Positions 1-9,482 of a stretch of DNA of 32,663 nt are shown here, piece after piece. Position numbers and translations under genes: made by a program. This DNA comes from an uncultured Verrucomicrobiota bacterium. GTDB lineage: Bacteria; Verrucomicrobiota; Verrucomicrobiia; Limisphaerales; JADLHS01. Below the pieces are notes generated by a model, which made no database searches, was not told the origin of the DNA, and saw only the letters and a program-made list of their open reading frames with translations. The DNA lies in contig CALAYC010000051.1 of assembly GCA_937894935.1 (NCBI GenBank), positions 1 through 32,663 of the forward strand, given 5' to 3'. Within the stretch, counting starts at the first letter, position 1. Every line of letters begins with the position of its first letter.

Positions 1-849
1 GTGGGATTGGCGCGCAAACTCAAACGTGAGTTGGACACGACGGTGATCTGCACGTTGCAGGGCGAGGACGCGTATCTGGACAGTCTGCCGGAAACGTATC
101 GCGACGCAGCGTGGCAGTTGTTGCGTGAGCGCGTGCGTGAGGTGGATCGGTTCATTGCGCCGAGTCATTATTTCGCGGAGGTAATGGCGCAGCGACTTGA
201 TTTGCCGGCGGAGAAAGTTGCAGTGGTTTACAACGGCATCAGTCTGGATGGTTACGAAGTGCGAAATCTGAAAGCCGGAACACGCAACCCGACGGCGCCG
301 GTCATCGGATATCTCGCGCGGATGTGCAAGGACAAGGGATTGGATCTGTTGGTGGAAGCGTTCATCACGCTGAAGCAACGCGGCACGGTGGCGCGATTGA
401 AATTGCAGATTGCGGGCAGTTGCGGGCCGGGTGATGAGCCGTTTGTGAAAGCGTTGCGCAAGCGGCTGGCGGAGGCGGGTTACATCGGCGAAGTGGCGTT
501 TTATCCGAACCTGACGCGCGCGGAGAAGATTGATTTTCTGCAAGGGTTGACGGTGTTTTCCGTGCCGGCGTTGTACGGCGAAGCGTTTGGGTTGTATCTG
601 ATTGAAGCGTTGGCGGCAGGTGTGCCGGTGGTGCAACCGCGTCATGCGGCGTTTCCGGAACTCGTGGCGGCCACGGGTGGCGGATTGATTTGCGAACCGG
701 ATGCGAAGTCGCTGGCGGATAAACTGGAGGAACTGTTGTTGAATCCGGAGCGGGCGCAATCGCTCGGCGCGGCCGGGGCGCAGGCGGTGCGGGAGAAATT
801 TACGGTGGCGGCGATGGCGCAAGAGACGTTGCGTGTTTTGCAATCGTAA
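1..849 (+). CDS. GT4 glycosyltransferase, 5'-truncated by the window edge
   Basis: This is the C-terminal 282 residues of a family 4 (GT-B fold) glycosyltransferase, which moves a sugar from a nucleotide-sugar donor to an acceptor, usually for polysaccharide or glycolipid synthesis. The reading frame is open to base 1 and GT4 enzymes are usually 350-400 residues, so most of the N-terminal acceptor domain is probably missing; the GTG at base 1 need not be the start. The donor domain begins near residue 100 (VIGYLARMCKDKGLDLL). The EX7E motif that binds the donor is seen at about E194 and E202 (EAFGLYLIE), followed by ALAAGVPVV. The sugar and acceptor cannot be told from sequence. A thioesterase gene follows after about 30 bp on the same strand. 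Confidence 0.88.
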   Translation: MGLARKLKRELDTTVICTLQGEDAYLDSLPETYRDAAWQLLRERVREVDRFIAPSHYFAEVMAQRLDLPAEKVAVVYNGISLDGYEVRNLKAGTRNPTAPVIGYLARMCKDKGLDLLVEAFITLKQRGTVARLKLQIAGSCGPGDEPFVKALRKRLAEAGYIGEVAFYPNLTRAEKIDFLQGLTVFSVPALYGEAFGLYLIEALAAGVPVVQPRHAAFPELVAATGGGLICEPDAKSLADKLEELLLNPERAQSLGAAGAQAVREKFTVAAMAQETLRVLQS

Positions 850-878
850 ATCCGGAATCGAGAAACTAAATTTCTGCT

Positions 879-1319
879 ATGGCTTATCAGTTCAAGATTC
901 GGCGGATTGTGGAATTCAGCGACACGGACATGGCGGGCATTGTGCATCACGCCGTGTATTACCGTTACATGGAAGCGGCGGAACACGCCTTCTTCCGGTC
1001 GCTGGGATTGACCGTTGCTCCGCCGAAGACGCCTGCATCCGTCGGTTGGCCGCGCGTGCATACCGAAGCGGATTTTTCCGCGCCGCTATGTTTTGAAGAT
1101 GAGGTGGAAATTCATCTGTTAGTGGCGGAGAAAAAATCCAAGGCGCTGACGTATGCGTTTCGATTGCGAAAGCTGAACGCGCGAAAGCCGTACGAAGTGG
1201 CGCGCGGAAAAATCACGGTGGTTTGCGTCCGGCGGATCAACGGTCGGATGAAAGCCACCACCATTCCGAAATCCATTGCGGATAAAATCGACGTCGCTCC
1301 GGCGCGTTTGCTTGAGTGA
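879..1319 (+). CDS. YbgC/4-hydroxybenzoyl-CoA-type acyl-CoA thioesterase
   Basis: A 146-residue single hotdog-fold protein that should hydrolyse acyl-CoA thioesters in the cytoplasm. The N-terminus carries the family signature SDTDMAGIVHH at residues 14-24, with D17 aligning to the catalytic Asp of YbgC-type enzymes, followed by YYRYMEAAEHAFFR, the usual central helix. Length fits the family (130-150 aa). The ATG at 879 puts the signature at its normal distance from the N-terminus. It follows the glycosyltransferase closely and ends near a convergent lipoprotein gene. An acyl-CoA ligase lies 1.1 kb downstream, which might supply substrates, but this is only context. Physiological substrate unknown. 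Confidence 0.88.
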   Translation: MAYQFKIRRIVEFSDTDMAGIVHHAVYYRYMEAAEHAFFRSLGLTVAPPKTPASVGWPRVHTEADFSAPLCFEDEVEIHLLVAEKKSKALTYAFRLRKLNARKPYEVARGKITVVCVRRINGRMKATTIPKSIADKIDVAPARLLE

Positions 1320-1355
1320 GGCGATCTTAACCGCGGGTTCGCGGTTGAGCGCAGT

Positions 1356-1757
1356 TCAGTAAGTCGGTTTCGGCAGGGTGCGCCAGGATTCGACGATGCC
1401 GTTGACGAAAGTTATTTCTGCACTGACGTAGGTGCGCGGTTGGTAATCGGTGATGGGCACGCGCGAGGGATAGGGCCAATAGCGGGTTTCTTCCAACCAT
1501 CCGCCGTGATAGAGCCAGAACGTGACGAGGCCGCGGTCGTCTTCCTGATGGAGCACCTGCGACGGTTTGCCCCACGCGATGTAAACGGCGTCCTGCGGCA
1601 TGCCGCGCCGAATTTGTCCGTCGTCCACCAGAGCCTTCATTTCCGGTGACAAAGCGGAGTAAGCCGAGGAACGTTCGCGACGGCGCGACTCGATGGAACT
1701 GGTGGCACAACCGGCGAACAACAAACCAGCCAGCAAGAGTAACAATCCGTTTTTCAC
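1356..1757 (-). CDS. Small outer-membrane-type lipoprotein with a BamE/SmpA-like segment
   Basis: A 133-residue predicted lipoprotein. A lipoprotein signal peptide is visible: MKNG, a Leu-rich core, then the lipobox LFAGC with C17 as the lipidation site and Ala at +2, consistent with outer-membrane sorting. After a short linker, IRRGMPQDAVYIAWGKPSQV (about residues 49-68) resembles the 'I..GM....V...LG.P' segment of BamE/SmpA-like folds, followed by a beta-rich part with several aromatic residues. The resemblance is by pattern only. It is convergent with the thioesterase and divergent from the EamA-like gene, so it is probably monocistronic. Function unknown; an envelope role is inferred. Confidence 0.8.
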   Translation of the reverse strand: MKNGLLLLLAGLLFAGCATSSIESRRRERSSAYSALSPEMKALVDDGQIRRGMPQDAVYIAWGKPSQVLHQEDDRGLVTFWLYHGGWLEETRYWPYPSRVPITDYQPRTYVSAEITFVNGIVESWRTLPKPTY

Positions 1758-1854
1758 AATGCACAGACGATAGCTCAGCTCGGGTATTCAGTCTTGAAGA
1801 AAAGTTGGTGACTATCGAATTGCTGGCTTCGTTTAGGCCGTCTAAAGTCGCCAC

Positions 1855-2394
1855 ATGAATTGGCTCATTTACGCGTTGCTCACGGTCGCCTGCTGGGGCG
1901 TTTACGGCATTTTGCTGCACAGCGGCACGATTGCTATCGGCGATCCTGCCAATGGCCGACTCAAAGCGTTTCTGGTTGTCGGTCTCGCGTATTTTCTGGT
2001 CGCGGTGCTGGCGCCGATGGTCATTCTCGCGCTGAAAGGCAGCTCGGTGGCGTTCTGGAAATATCCGGCGAAAGGTTTCGGCTGGTCGTTGTTGGCGGGA
2101 ACGGCGGGAGCGATTGGCGCGTTAGGCGTGTTGCTGGCGTTCGGCGCGAAAGGAACGCCCGCGGTCGTGATGTCCATTATTTTTGCCGGCGCACCGATTG
2201 TGAACGCGGTCGTTGCGATTCTGCTGCATCCGCCCGCGGGTGGTTGGGGCAGCATTAAGCCGCAATTTTATCTCGGCATCCTGCTGGCTGCGGCCGGGGG
2301 CGCGTTGGTGAGTTATTACAAACCGAATCCCGCTCCGGCAAAACCGGTTGCTTCCGCGACCCAAACCGCGTCGCCCAACTCTCCGGCCAAATAA
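1855..2394 (+). CDS. EamA/DMT-superfamily-like membrane protein, half-size
   Basis: A 179-residue hydrophobic protein with about five predicted membrane helices (roughly residues 3-22, 38-60, 73-105, 110-132 and 138-155) and a short Pro/Ala-rich cytoplasmic-type tail. The opening WLIYALLTVACWGVYGIL and the late pattern VMSIIFAGAPIVNAVVAILL followed by LGILLAAAGGALVSYYKP resemble one EamA repeat of drug/metabolite transporters. Full-size DMT proteins have ten helices, so this would act as a dimer or be a divergent relative. The stop codon is separated by one base from the GTG start of the acyl-CoA ligase, so the two are almost certainly co-transcribed. Substrate not predictable. Confidence 0.78.
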   Translation: MNWLIYALLTVACWGVYGILLHSGTIAIGDPANGRLKAFLVVGLAYFLVAVLAPMVILALKGSSVAFWKYPAKGFGWSLLAGTAGAIGALGVLLAFGAKGTPAVVMSIIFAGAPIVNAVVAILLHPPAGGWGSIKPQFYLGILLAAAGGALVSYYKPNPAPAKPVASATQTASPNSPAK

Positions 2395-2395
2395 C

Positions 2396-3682
2396 GTGGC
2401 GGCGACTGTTCATCCCCAACGCGAGGCGATTGTTGCCGCGCAACTCGAACAACTCCGCGACCTCGTGGCGGAGTTGATTCCGGCCAATAAGTTTTACACG
2501 CAAAAATTAGAGGCGGCGGGGGTAGGTTTTGACATCGCGTCGCTGGAAGATTTTTCCGCGCGCTTTCCGTTCACAACCAAAGCGGAACTGGTGGCGGATC
2601 AGCGCGCGAATCCGCCCTACGGAACGAACCTCACGTATCCGCTGAATCGTTATACGCGCTTTCATCAGACCAGTGGTACGAGCGGTCTGCCGATGCGTTG
2701 GCTCGACACGGCGGAAAGCTGGGATGCGATGATTGATTTGTGGTCGGAGGTGTTTCGTGCGGCGGGCGTGGGCGCGGGTGACCGCGTGATGTTTGCGTTT
2801 TCATTCGGACCGTTTCTCGGCTTCTGGCTCGCGTTTGAATCGGCGGAGCGACTCGGCTGTTTGTGTCTGCCGGGCGGCGGATTGAGCAGCGCGGCGCGAT
2901 TACGCGTCATGCGCGATAATCAGACGAATGTACTTTGTTGCACGCCCACGTACGCGATGCGTCTTGCGGAAGTGGCCGCGGCGGAACGCATCGATCTCAG
3001 CACGCTCGCGGTAAAAACGATTGTCGTCGCGGGTGAACCCGGCGGCAGCATTCCGGCGACGCGTGCAAAGCTGGAATCGCTCTGGCCTGGCGCGCGGGTG
3101 TTTGATCATCACGGCATGACGGAAGTCGGCCCGGTGACGCACGAGTGTCCGCAGCAACCGGGCGTGTTGCATGTCATCGAATCCGGATTCCTGGCGGAGA
3201 TCGTTGATCCGGCGACCGGCCGACCGGCGGACCAGGGAGAATTGATTCTCACGACGTTGGTGCGCACCGGCTCGCCGTTGCTGCGGTATCGCACTGGCGA
3301 TCTGGTGCAACGTGATGGCGGCGCGGCGCTCTGTTCCTGCGGGCGAAGTGATTTGCGGTTGCGCGGCGGAATTCTCGGACGCGTGGACGACATGGTGATT
3401 GTGCGCGGAGTGAATGTTTATCCTTCCGCGGTGGAAGAAATTCTGCGTCGCCAGGCGGAACTGGCGGAATATCAGATTCACGTCACGAAAAGCGCGGCGA
3501 TGGCGGAAATTCGCGTGGAAATCGAACCGACGGATCGTTGTCCGGATGTGCGGGGATTGGTGAGCGACGTGCGGCGCGCATTGGAGACGGCGTTCAGTTT
3601 GCGCATTCCGGTGGAAGCCGTCGCGCCTGGCTCACTGCCGCGTTTTGAGATGAAGGCGCGGCGGTGGCTGGTGGCTGGTTAA
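2396..3682 (+). CDS. Phenylacetate-CoA ligase (PaaK)-like AMP-forming acyl-CoA ligase
   Basis: A member of the ANL adenylate-forming superfamily, activating a carboxylic acid to its CoA thioester through an acyl-AMP. Visible motifs are the P-loop-like HQTSGTSGLPMRW, an aromatic-acid-ligase-like YRTGDLV, and the C-terminal hinge GRVDDMVIVRGVNVYPSAVEE that is typical of PaaK-type ligases with the AMP-binding_C_2 domain. The GTG at 2396, one base after the upstream stop, is chosen as the start; the frame remains open upstream to a TTG at 2348, but that would add 16 Arg/Pro-rich residues overlapping the upstream gene. The resulting 428 residues fit the family. The acid is unknown; the absence of other paa genes argues against assuming phenylacetate. 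Confidence 0.88.
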   Translation: MAATVHPQREAIVAAQLEQLRDLVAELIPANKFYTQKLEAAGVGFDIASLEDFSARFPFTTKAELVADQRANPPYGTNLTYPLNRYTRFHQTSGTSGLPMRWLDTAESWDAMIDLWSEVFRAAGVGAGDRVMFAFSFGPFLGFWLAFESAERLGCLCLPGGGLSSAARLRVMRDNQTNVLCCTPTYAMRLAEVAAAERIDLSTLAVKTIVVAGEPGGSIPATRAKLESLWPGARVFDHHGMTEVGPVTHECPQQPGVLHVIESGFLAEIVDPATGRPADQGELILTTLVRTGSPLLRYRTGDLVQRDGGAALCSCGRSDLRLRGGILGRVDDMVIVRGVNVYPSAVEEILRRQAELAEYQIHVTKSAAMAEIRVEIEPTDRCPDVRGLVSDVRRALETAFSLRIPVEAVAPGSLPRFEMKARRWLVAG

Positions 3683-3831
3683 AAGCGGCCCCATCTCGTA
3701 ACAATTATTCTTTGCCGTTTTTCGAACGGTAACAACCCGTAACTGGCCGCCCCCCGGGAGCGCGCCAAAATGTTCCTCCCCGGGACAAACGCTGTCTATT
3801 TTGCCTTGGTCCGAGACAAAAGATCAGGCCG
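3683..3831. other. Intergenic segment, no gene seen
   Basis: This stretch follows the acyl-CoA ligase and leads into the 21-bp repeat array. It has a run of C (CCCCCCGGG near 3750) and scattered fragments that weakly resemble the repeat unit, such as a Cys-codon-like TTTTGTCTCGGACC on the minus strand near 3810-3825. I see no convincing promoter, terminator or coding region. Confidence 0.5.
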
Positions 3832-3957
3832 ATTGCCTGCATCTTTGCAAAGATCAGAGTAATCTTTGCAAAGAGAGCCGTCGGCTTTACAAACGCCGGA
3901 GCGCGGGATGCAAAGACGGTCCGAGTCTTTACAAGACTGAGGGCAACAGTTGCAAAG
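3832..3957. repeat. Six imperfect 21-bp tandem repeats with a palindromic core
   Basis: Six consecutive 21-bp units tile exactly: 3832-3852, 3853-3873, 3874-3894, 3895-3915, 3916-3936 and 3937-3957. On the minus strand each unit starts CTTTGCAAAGA or a variant (GTTTGTAAAGC, CTTTGCATCCC, TCTTGTAAAGA, CTTTGCAACTG). The first two units carry the perfect palindrome CTTTGCAAAG. Because 21 is a multiple of three, the minus strand reads as a Cys-containing heptad (LCKDAGN, LCKDYSD, VCKADGS, LCIPRSG, SCKDSDR, LCNCCPQ). I interpret the array as non-coding repeat DNA: there is no plausible start signal and the heptad follows automatically from the 21-bp period. Confidence 0.85.
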
Positions 3958-3966
3958 ATGACGCGT

Positions 3967-4200
3967 AAAGAGGTCAGTCCTCACTATTGACACTGAATTG
4001 GGGCGCGGCTAGAACACGGTCATGTCCCCGGCGTTGCAGTTTCCGGCAAACGTGAAACGGTTGATGACCTGGCGAGTCGTCTGGCCAGCGCACGCCCCTC
4101 GGAAACGAGCGCGATTGGAGCTCAGCCCATCGCAGCGCCGCGAGCAAAGCATCACCTAAACCAAGCTGAACTTGTGTCAATAGTGAGGACTAACCCCTTT
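3967..4200. mobile_element. MITE-like 234-bp element with 27-bp terminal inverted repeats
   Basis: The ends 3967-3993 and 4174-4200 are inverted copies of each other, matching at 25 of 27 positions. The inner 18 bases (AGTCCTCACTATTGACAC at 3976-3993) match the reverse complement of 4174-4191 perfectly. The 180-bp interior has no transposase and no convincing gene; minus-strand frames run through it but lack family resemblance. No clear target-site duplication was seen, so insertion by a transposase is an inference. It begins 10 bp after the 21-bp array and ends 50 bp before the 4250 gene. As RNA the two ends could form one long stem. Confidence 0.65.
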
Positions 4201-4249
4201 TCTATCCCGGTCTTAGCTCCCGCCCTGTGAGCACTTTCCGTATTGAGCC

Positions 4250-4783
4250 ATGAGTGCGGATGGAGACAACACAACGCAAGATACGGAAGCAGTTCGACGA
4301 CTCCTCAGAGAGGCGTTTCCTCCAGTCACTGCCCGCAAAGACCTTCGGGCGCTTTCGCATGAAGAATGTATTCACATGCGTAGTCGTCTTGCCATGTTGA
4401 GCAACAATGATCTTCCATTCACTCTCCGAGAAGTCCTGGAAGACCTGCTCGATACCCACACAGGGAAAGCGGGAGAATCAGAAGATGCCGAAGCTGTGGT
4501 TCAGCACTTGAACGTCTTGGTCGAAGGCACTGATCTTGAAACGATCCGAGAAAAGCTCGGTTCTGCCGCTCTCCAACAAACACTCATCGAGGAAGACTAT
4601 CTCCGCTCCAGACTGGCGCAGGCCTACGCTTCATTCACAGGAGAGCAGGCGCTTGCGATCTCGAAGTGGCTGGTTTTGGCAAAGGAGTGGGAGAACCTCA
4701 AATGGTATCAGGACGACATCGAGGCCGCTTTGCTTTACTGGCGACATCGTGCTGCCAACGGTGCAGCCGAACCGGGAATCTGA
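4250..4783 (+). CDS. Hypothetical protein, 177 aa (weak DUF6714-like pattern)
   Basis: I do not recognise this protein with confidence. It is soluble, acidic and mostly helical in appearance, with no signal peptide or membrane helix. Two segments faintly recall DUF6714 proteins: LSHEEC near residue 36 and, at the C-terminus, SFTGEQALAISKWLVLAKEW followed by IEAALLYWRHR. The start ATG at 4250 has no good Shine-Dalgarno sequence. It stands alone on the plus strand, between a MITE-like element upstream and a region able to fold as structured RNA downstream, so it may belong to an acquired patch. Codon use is less biased to GCG and CGC than in the flanking genes, which also hints at transfer. Confidence 0.6.
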   Translation: MSADGDNTTQDTEAVRRLLREAFPPVTARKDLRALSHEECIHMRSRLAMLSNNDLPFTLREVLEDLLDTHTGKAGESEDAEAVVQHLNVLVEGTDLETIREKLGSAALQQTLIEEDYLRSRLAQAYASFTGEQALAISKWLVLAKEWENLKWYQDDIEAALLYWRHRAANGAAEPGI

Positions 4784-5046
4784 ACGCGCCCGGTGTCCCA
4801 CACAAACGGTGAGAAGGAATCTGGCTCACCTCAGGCCGGCCCGATAGCAGGTCGGTCATTTGTGTCTGCAGTAAACTGCGCTGCTTTCCTTTTTCGTTCG
4901 ACGTTCAAGGCGTGAATTTTTTCCTTCGTTCGTTTGCCGCCGGCTTTTTGTTCATCCGAGTGCGGTAAAGCTGGAGCGCAGTCTTGCTTCGTCAGGAGAC
5001 ATCAGTACAGTGAATTTTACATTTTCAGCACGCGTCAGCTAAAACC
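4784..5046. other. Intergenic region upstream of the dehydrogenase operon
   Basis: Besides the candidate three-way junction at 4800-4865 and the small hairpin at 4868-4879, this region is T-rich around 4885-4965. It should contain the promoter of the operon starting at 5047, but I could not pick a convincing -35/-10 pair. No open reading frame with protein-like features was found. Confidence 0.4.
4800..4865 (+). other. Possible structured RNA: three-way junction after the 4250 gene
   Basis: Hand folding gives an outer helix ACACAAA 4800-4806 with TTTGTGT 4859-4865, an inner hairpin GGTGAG 4808-4813 with CTCACC 4825-4830, and a second hairpin CCGGCC 4836-4841 with GGTCGG 4850-4855 (one G-U pair). 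All three helices are nested and separated by 1, 5 and 3 unpaired bases. A small GCAG-TAAA-CTGC hairpin at 4868-4879 followed by a T-rich stretch near 4886-4895 could end transcription. It matches no family I know; chance folding remains possible. Confidence 0.3.
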
Positions 5047-8000
5047 ATGAATCTTAAGGCTCGCTTTTTTGTCTTTGCGCTCTCGTTCGGGGCGCTCGTT
5101 TCCGCGCACCCGCAAACCCCCGAATGGATCTGGCATCCGAACTCCGGTCAATCTGCGACCAATGGCGAGCATCGCGTGTTTCGCAAAACATTCACCGTTA
5201 CGGGCAAAGTCAATCGAGCGATGCTTTCCGTCGCCGCGGATGATCGCGCGGATATCACGGTGAATCAGTCGTCGCCGATCAAAGTGAACGGTTGGCAACG
5301 CGCCACGCGCCTGGATGTGACTGAGTTCATCAAGCAGGGCGAAAACGTGCTGGCGATTCGCGGTATCAATGAAAGTTCGTTGGCCGGTGTATTGGTGCGA
5401 TTGGAATTATCGCTGCCGAATCGGCAACGTCAGGTCATTGTCAGTGATGCGTCGTGGTTGGCGGGTGTTCCGGGACAGAGTGAATGGCGAGCGTTGAATT
5501 TTTCCGCGACGAATAATTGGGTTGCGGCAAAATCATTGGGCAAAGTCGGCATTGAGCCGTGGGGTGATTCGCTGAAATCCGCGCACGCCACTCCGGCGGA
5601 AGACATCGTTGTGCCGCCGGGATTCAAAGTGGAACTGCTGCGTTCCTCCGAAGCGGGCGAAGGTTCGTGGATTTCCATGGCGATTGATCCCAAGGGCCGA
5701 CTCATTATTTCACCTCAGGATGATAAGCAGCCGCTCTTACGCGTTACGCTGGATCGCAAAGGTCAGGTTGCTGAAATCGAGCCGGTGTCCGCGCCGGTGC
5801 GGCAGGCGATGGGGATGGTTTACGCGCATGACAGTCTTTATGTGAACGGTCATGGTCCGAGCGGGACGGGGTTGTATCGGTTGATTGATGCGAATGGGAA
5901 CGATCAGTTCGACACGAATGAAGTTCACTTTTTGAAAAAGTTCAAAGGCGAAGGCGAGCACGGTTATCACGCGGTCGTCGCGGGGCCGGACGGGATGATT
6001 TACGTGATGAACGGGAATCACACGAAAGTGCCGGAAGGTATCGCGCCGAATTCGCCGCATAAAAATTATGACGAGGATCAATTGCTGCCGCGCTTGTGGG
6101 ATGCGAACGGTCACGCGGTCGGCGTGTTGGCGCCGGGCGGTTACATTGTGCGCACGGATCGGGAGGGTAAGAATTGGGAATTGATGCTCGGGGGATTCCG
6201 CAACGCGTATGACTTCGACATCAGTCCTGATGGCGAGATTTTTACTTTCGACAGCGACATGGAATGGGATTGGGGTACGCCGTGGTATCGGCCGACGCGC
6301 ATCAATCATGCGGTAAGCGGGGCGGATTTCGGCTGGCGTTCGGGTTCGGGGAAGTGGCCGGAATATTATCCGGACAGTCTGCCGGCAGTGGTGGACACGG
6401 GCATCGGTTCGCCTACCGGCGTGAAGTTCGGTGTGAACAGCAAGTTTCCGAAGAAATACCGCGCGGCATTATTCGCGCAGGACTGGTCGTATGGCCGCAT
6501 CTTTGCCATTCACCTGAAGCCGAATGGCGCGAGTTACACAGGCGAGTATGAAGAATTTCTCAAGGGCAAACCGCTCAACCTGACGGATCTCGAATTTGGC
6601 AAAGACGGCGCGATGTATTTCATCACGGGCGGACGCGGCACGCAGTCGGGCTTGTATCGCGTCAGCTACGAAGGGCGGGGCTTTTTCAAGGAACTGTTCG
6701 CGCGGGAAAAAGGTCCGTCAATTTCGCGCAAAGAACTCAAGCAGGCTGCTGACGCGCGAGCGTTGCGACGGAAACTGGAATCTTTCCACGGTAAAAAGGA
6801 TTTGCAGGCGATTGATTTTGCGTGGCCGCATCTGGGCAGCGCTGACCGTTACATCCGTTACGCGGCGCGCATTGCGATTGAATGGCAGGACGTGGCGTTG
6901 TGGGGCGAGCGGGCGGTGAAGGAAACCGATCCGCAAACGGCGATGACGGCGTTGTTGGCGTTGGCGCGGTGCGGTGGAAAAGAAACGCAGAATGATTTGC
7001 TGCGCGCGCTTGGGAAATTCCCGCTGAGCAGTCTGACTGAAGAATTGCAGTTGGAAAAACTGCGCGTCATTCAGGTGAGTTTCATTCGGCAGGGGCGCCC
7101 GGCGGAGGAGTTGGCCAAGGTGGCGGTGGAGAAATTAAACGCGCGTTATCCGGCGGCCAGCGAGAAGTTGAATCGCGAATTGGTGCAACTGTTGATTTAC
7201 CTCAACGCGCCGGATGTGGTGGAAAAGACCATGCGCTTGCTCACCAAGGCGAAAACGCAGGAAGAACAGATTTTATATCTGCATCATCTGCGAACGGTGA
7301 AAACCGGTTGGACGCCGGAATTGCGTCAGATGTATTTCAGTTGGTTCGTCAACGCGCGGCGCGGTGGCCGATCGGAGATTACTTATCCGCAGGGCGCGGC
7401 TTACAACGTCTGGACCAATCAGGTGCAGGCGAGTCAGATGCATCCGCCGGAACTGGTGAACTGGTTCAAGGAAGCGGGGCGCGATTATGGCGATGGCGCG
7501 AGTTACACGAAGTTCCTCGTGCGCATTCGCAAGGATGCTGCGTCAACATTGAGCAATTCCGAACGCACGGCGTTGGCGGCGTTGTTGGAAGAAAACCTTG
7601 ATGCGCCGCAATGGAAACCCGCGAAGCAACGGGAGTTCGTGAAGGAATGGACGATGAGCGATCTTGAGCCGTTGCTCGGTGAAGTGGCGACCGGACGTGA
7701 TTTCGAAAGCGGCAAAGCGGCATACAACGATGCGCAGTGCGTGGTGTGTCATCGCTTCGCCAATGAAGGCGGCTCGGCCGGACCGGAGTTGACCGGGGTG
7801 AGCAGCAAGTATTCGCGCCGCGACATTCTCGAATCCATCATCGAACCGTCAAAAGTCGTTTCAGACCAGTTCCAGAATTATGTCATCTGGAAAAAGGATG
7901 GCGACGATATTTCAGGTCGCATCACGGACGAAAACAAAGAACGCATTGTGGTGTTGCCGAATATGCTCGCGTCGGAAGTGACGGTGGAAATTCCGCTCAG

Positions 8001-8177
8001 CGAGATTGCGCATCGTGAGCCGTCCAAAGTGTCCGCGATGCCGAGCGGATTATTGAATCAATTTACCCACGAGGAGATTCTCGATCTGTTGGCCTACATC
8101 GAAGCGATGGGCAAAGAGAATGCCCCGAATTTCAAGAAGCAAACTGCTAAACAAGCCTCGGCGCAAACCGCCAATCC

Positions 8178-8181
<4 letters not shown>
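5047..8181 (+). CDS. PVC-type secreted dehydrogenase with C-terminal cytochrome c domain
   Basis: A 1044-residue exported multidomain protein. Residues 1-20 form a signal peptide. Residues about 24-140 (PEWIWHPN onward) look like a galactose-binding-type beta sandwich. Residues about 185-550 form a beta-propeller of the glucose/sorbosone dehydrogenase or 'membrane-bound dehydrogenase' type, with segments such as DRKGQVAEIEPV and LWDANGHAVGVLAPGG. A helical HEAT-like part follows (about 575-870). The C-terminus carries the planctomycete/verrucomicrobial heme-binding domain: heme c site CVVCH at 898-902, then GPELTGVSSKYSRRDILESI and a likely Met ligand at M998 (SAMPSG). It probably oxidises a sugar or polyol in the periplasm and passes electrons to heme. 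Its stop overlaps the next start by 4 bp. Substrate unknown. Confidence 0.9.
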
Positions 8182-9443
<1,262 letters not shown>

Positions 9444-9482
9444 CCCCTCAATGTTCATCGGTGGTTTGAATTCTGATCATTT

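Noticed and set aside
3796..3993. Minus-strand frame of 65 residues with Cys heptads (LCKDYSD, LCKDAGN)
   Set aside because: The heptad is produced by the 21-bp tandem repeat; there is no ribosome-binding site or other protein-like feature, and its start lies in the inverted-repeat arm.
3974..4180. Minus-strand frame of 68 residues inside the inverted-repeat element
   Set aside because: It starts and ends in the inverted arms and resembles no family; an element interior can stay open by chance in GC-rich DNA.
4822..4837. Sigma-54-like match TGGCTCACCTCAGGCC upstream of the dehydrogenase operon
   Set aside because: Only GG, GC and a few -24 bases fit, and it overlaps the predicted hairpins about 210 bp from the start codon.
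4780..4913. Integron attC-like site (TGAACG near the 4250 stop and CGTTCA near 4902)
   Set aside because: The bases do not fit RYYYAAC/GTTRRRY and the sequence between does not fold as one long imperfect hairpin, as attC sites do.
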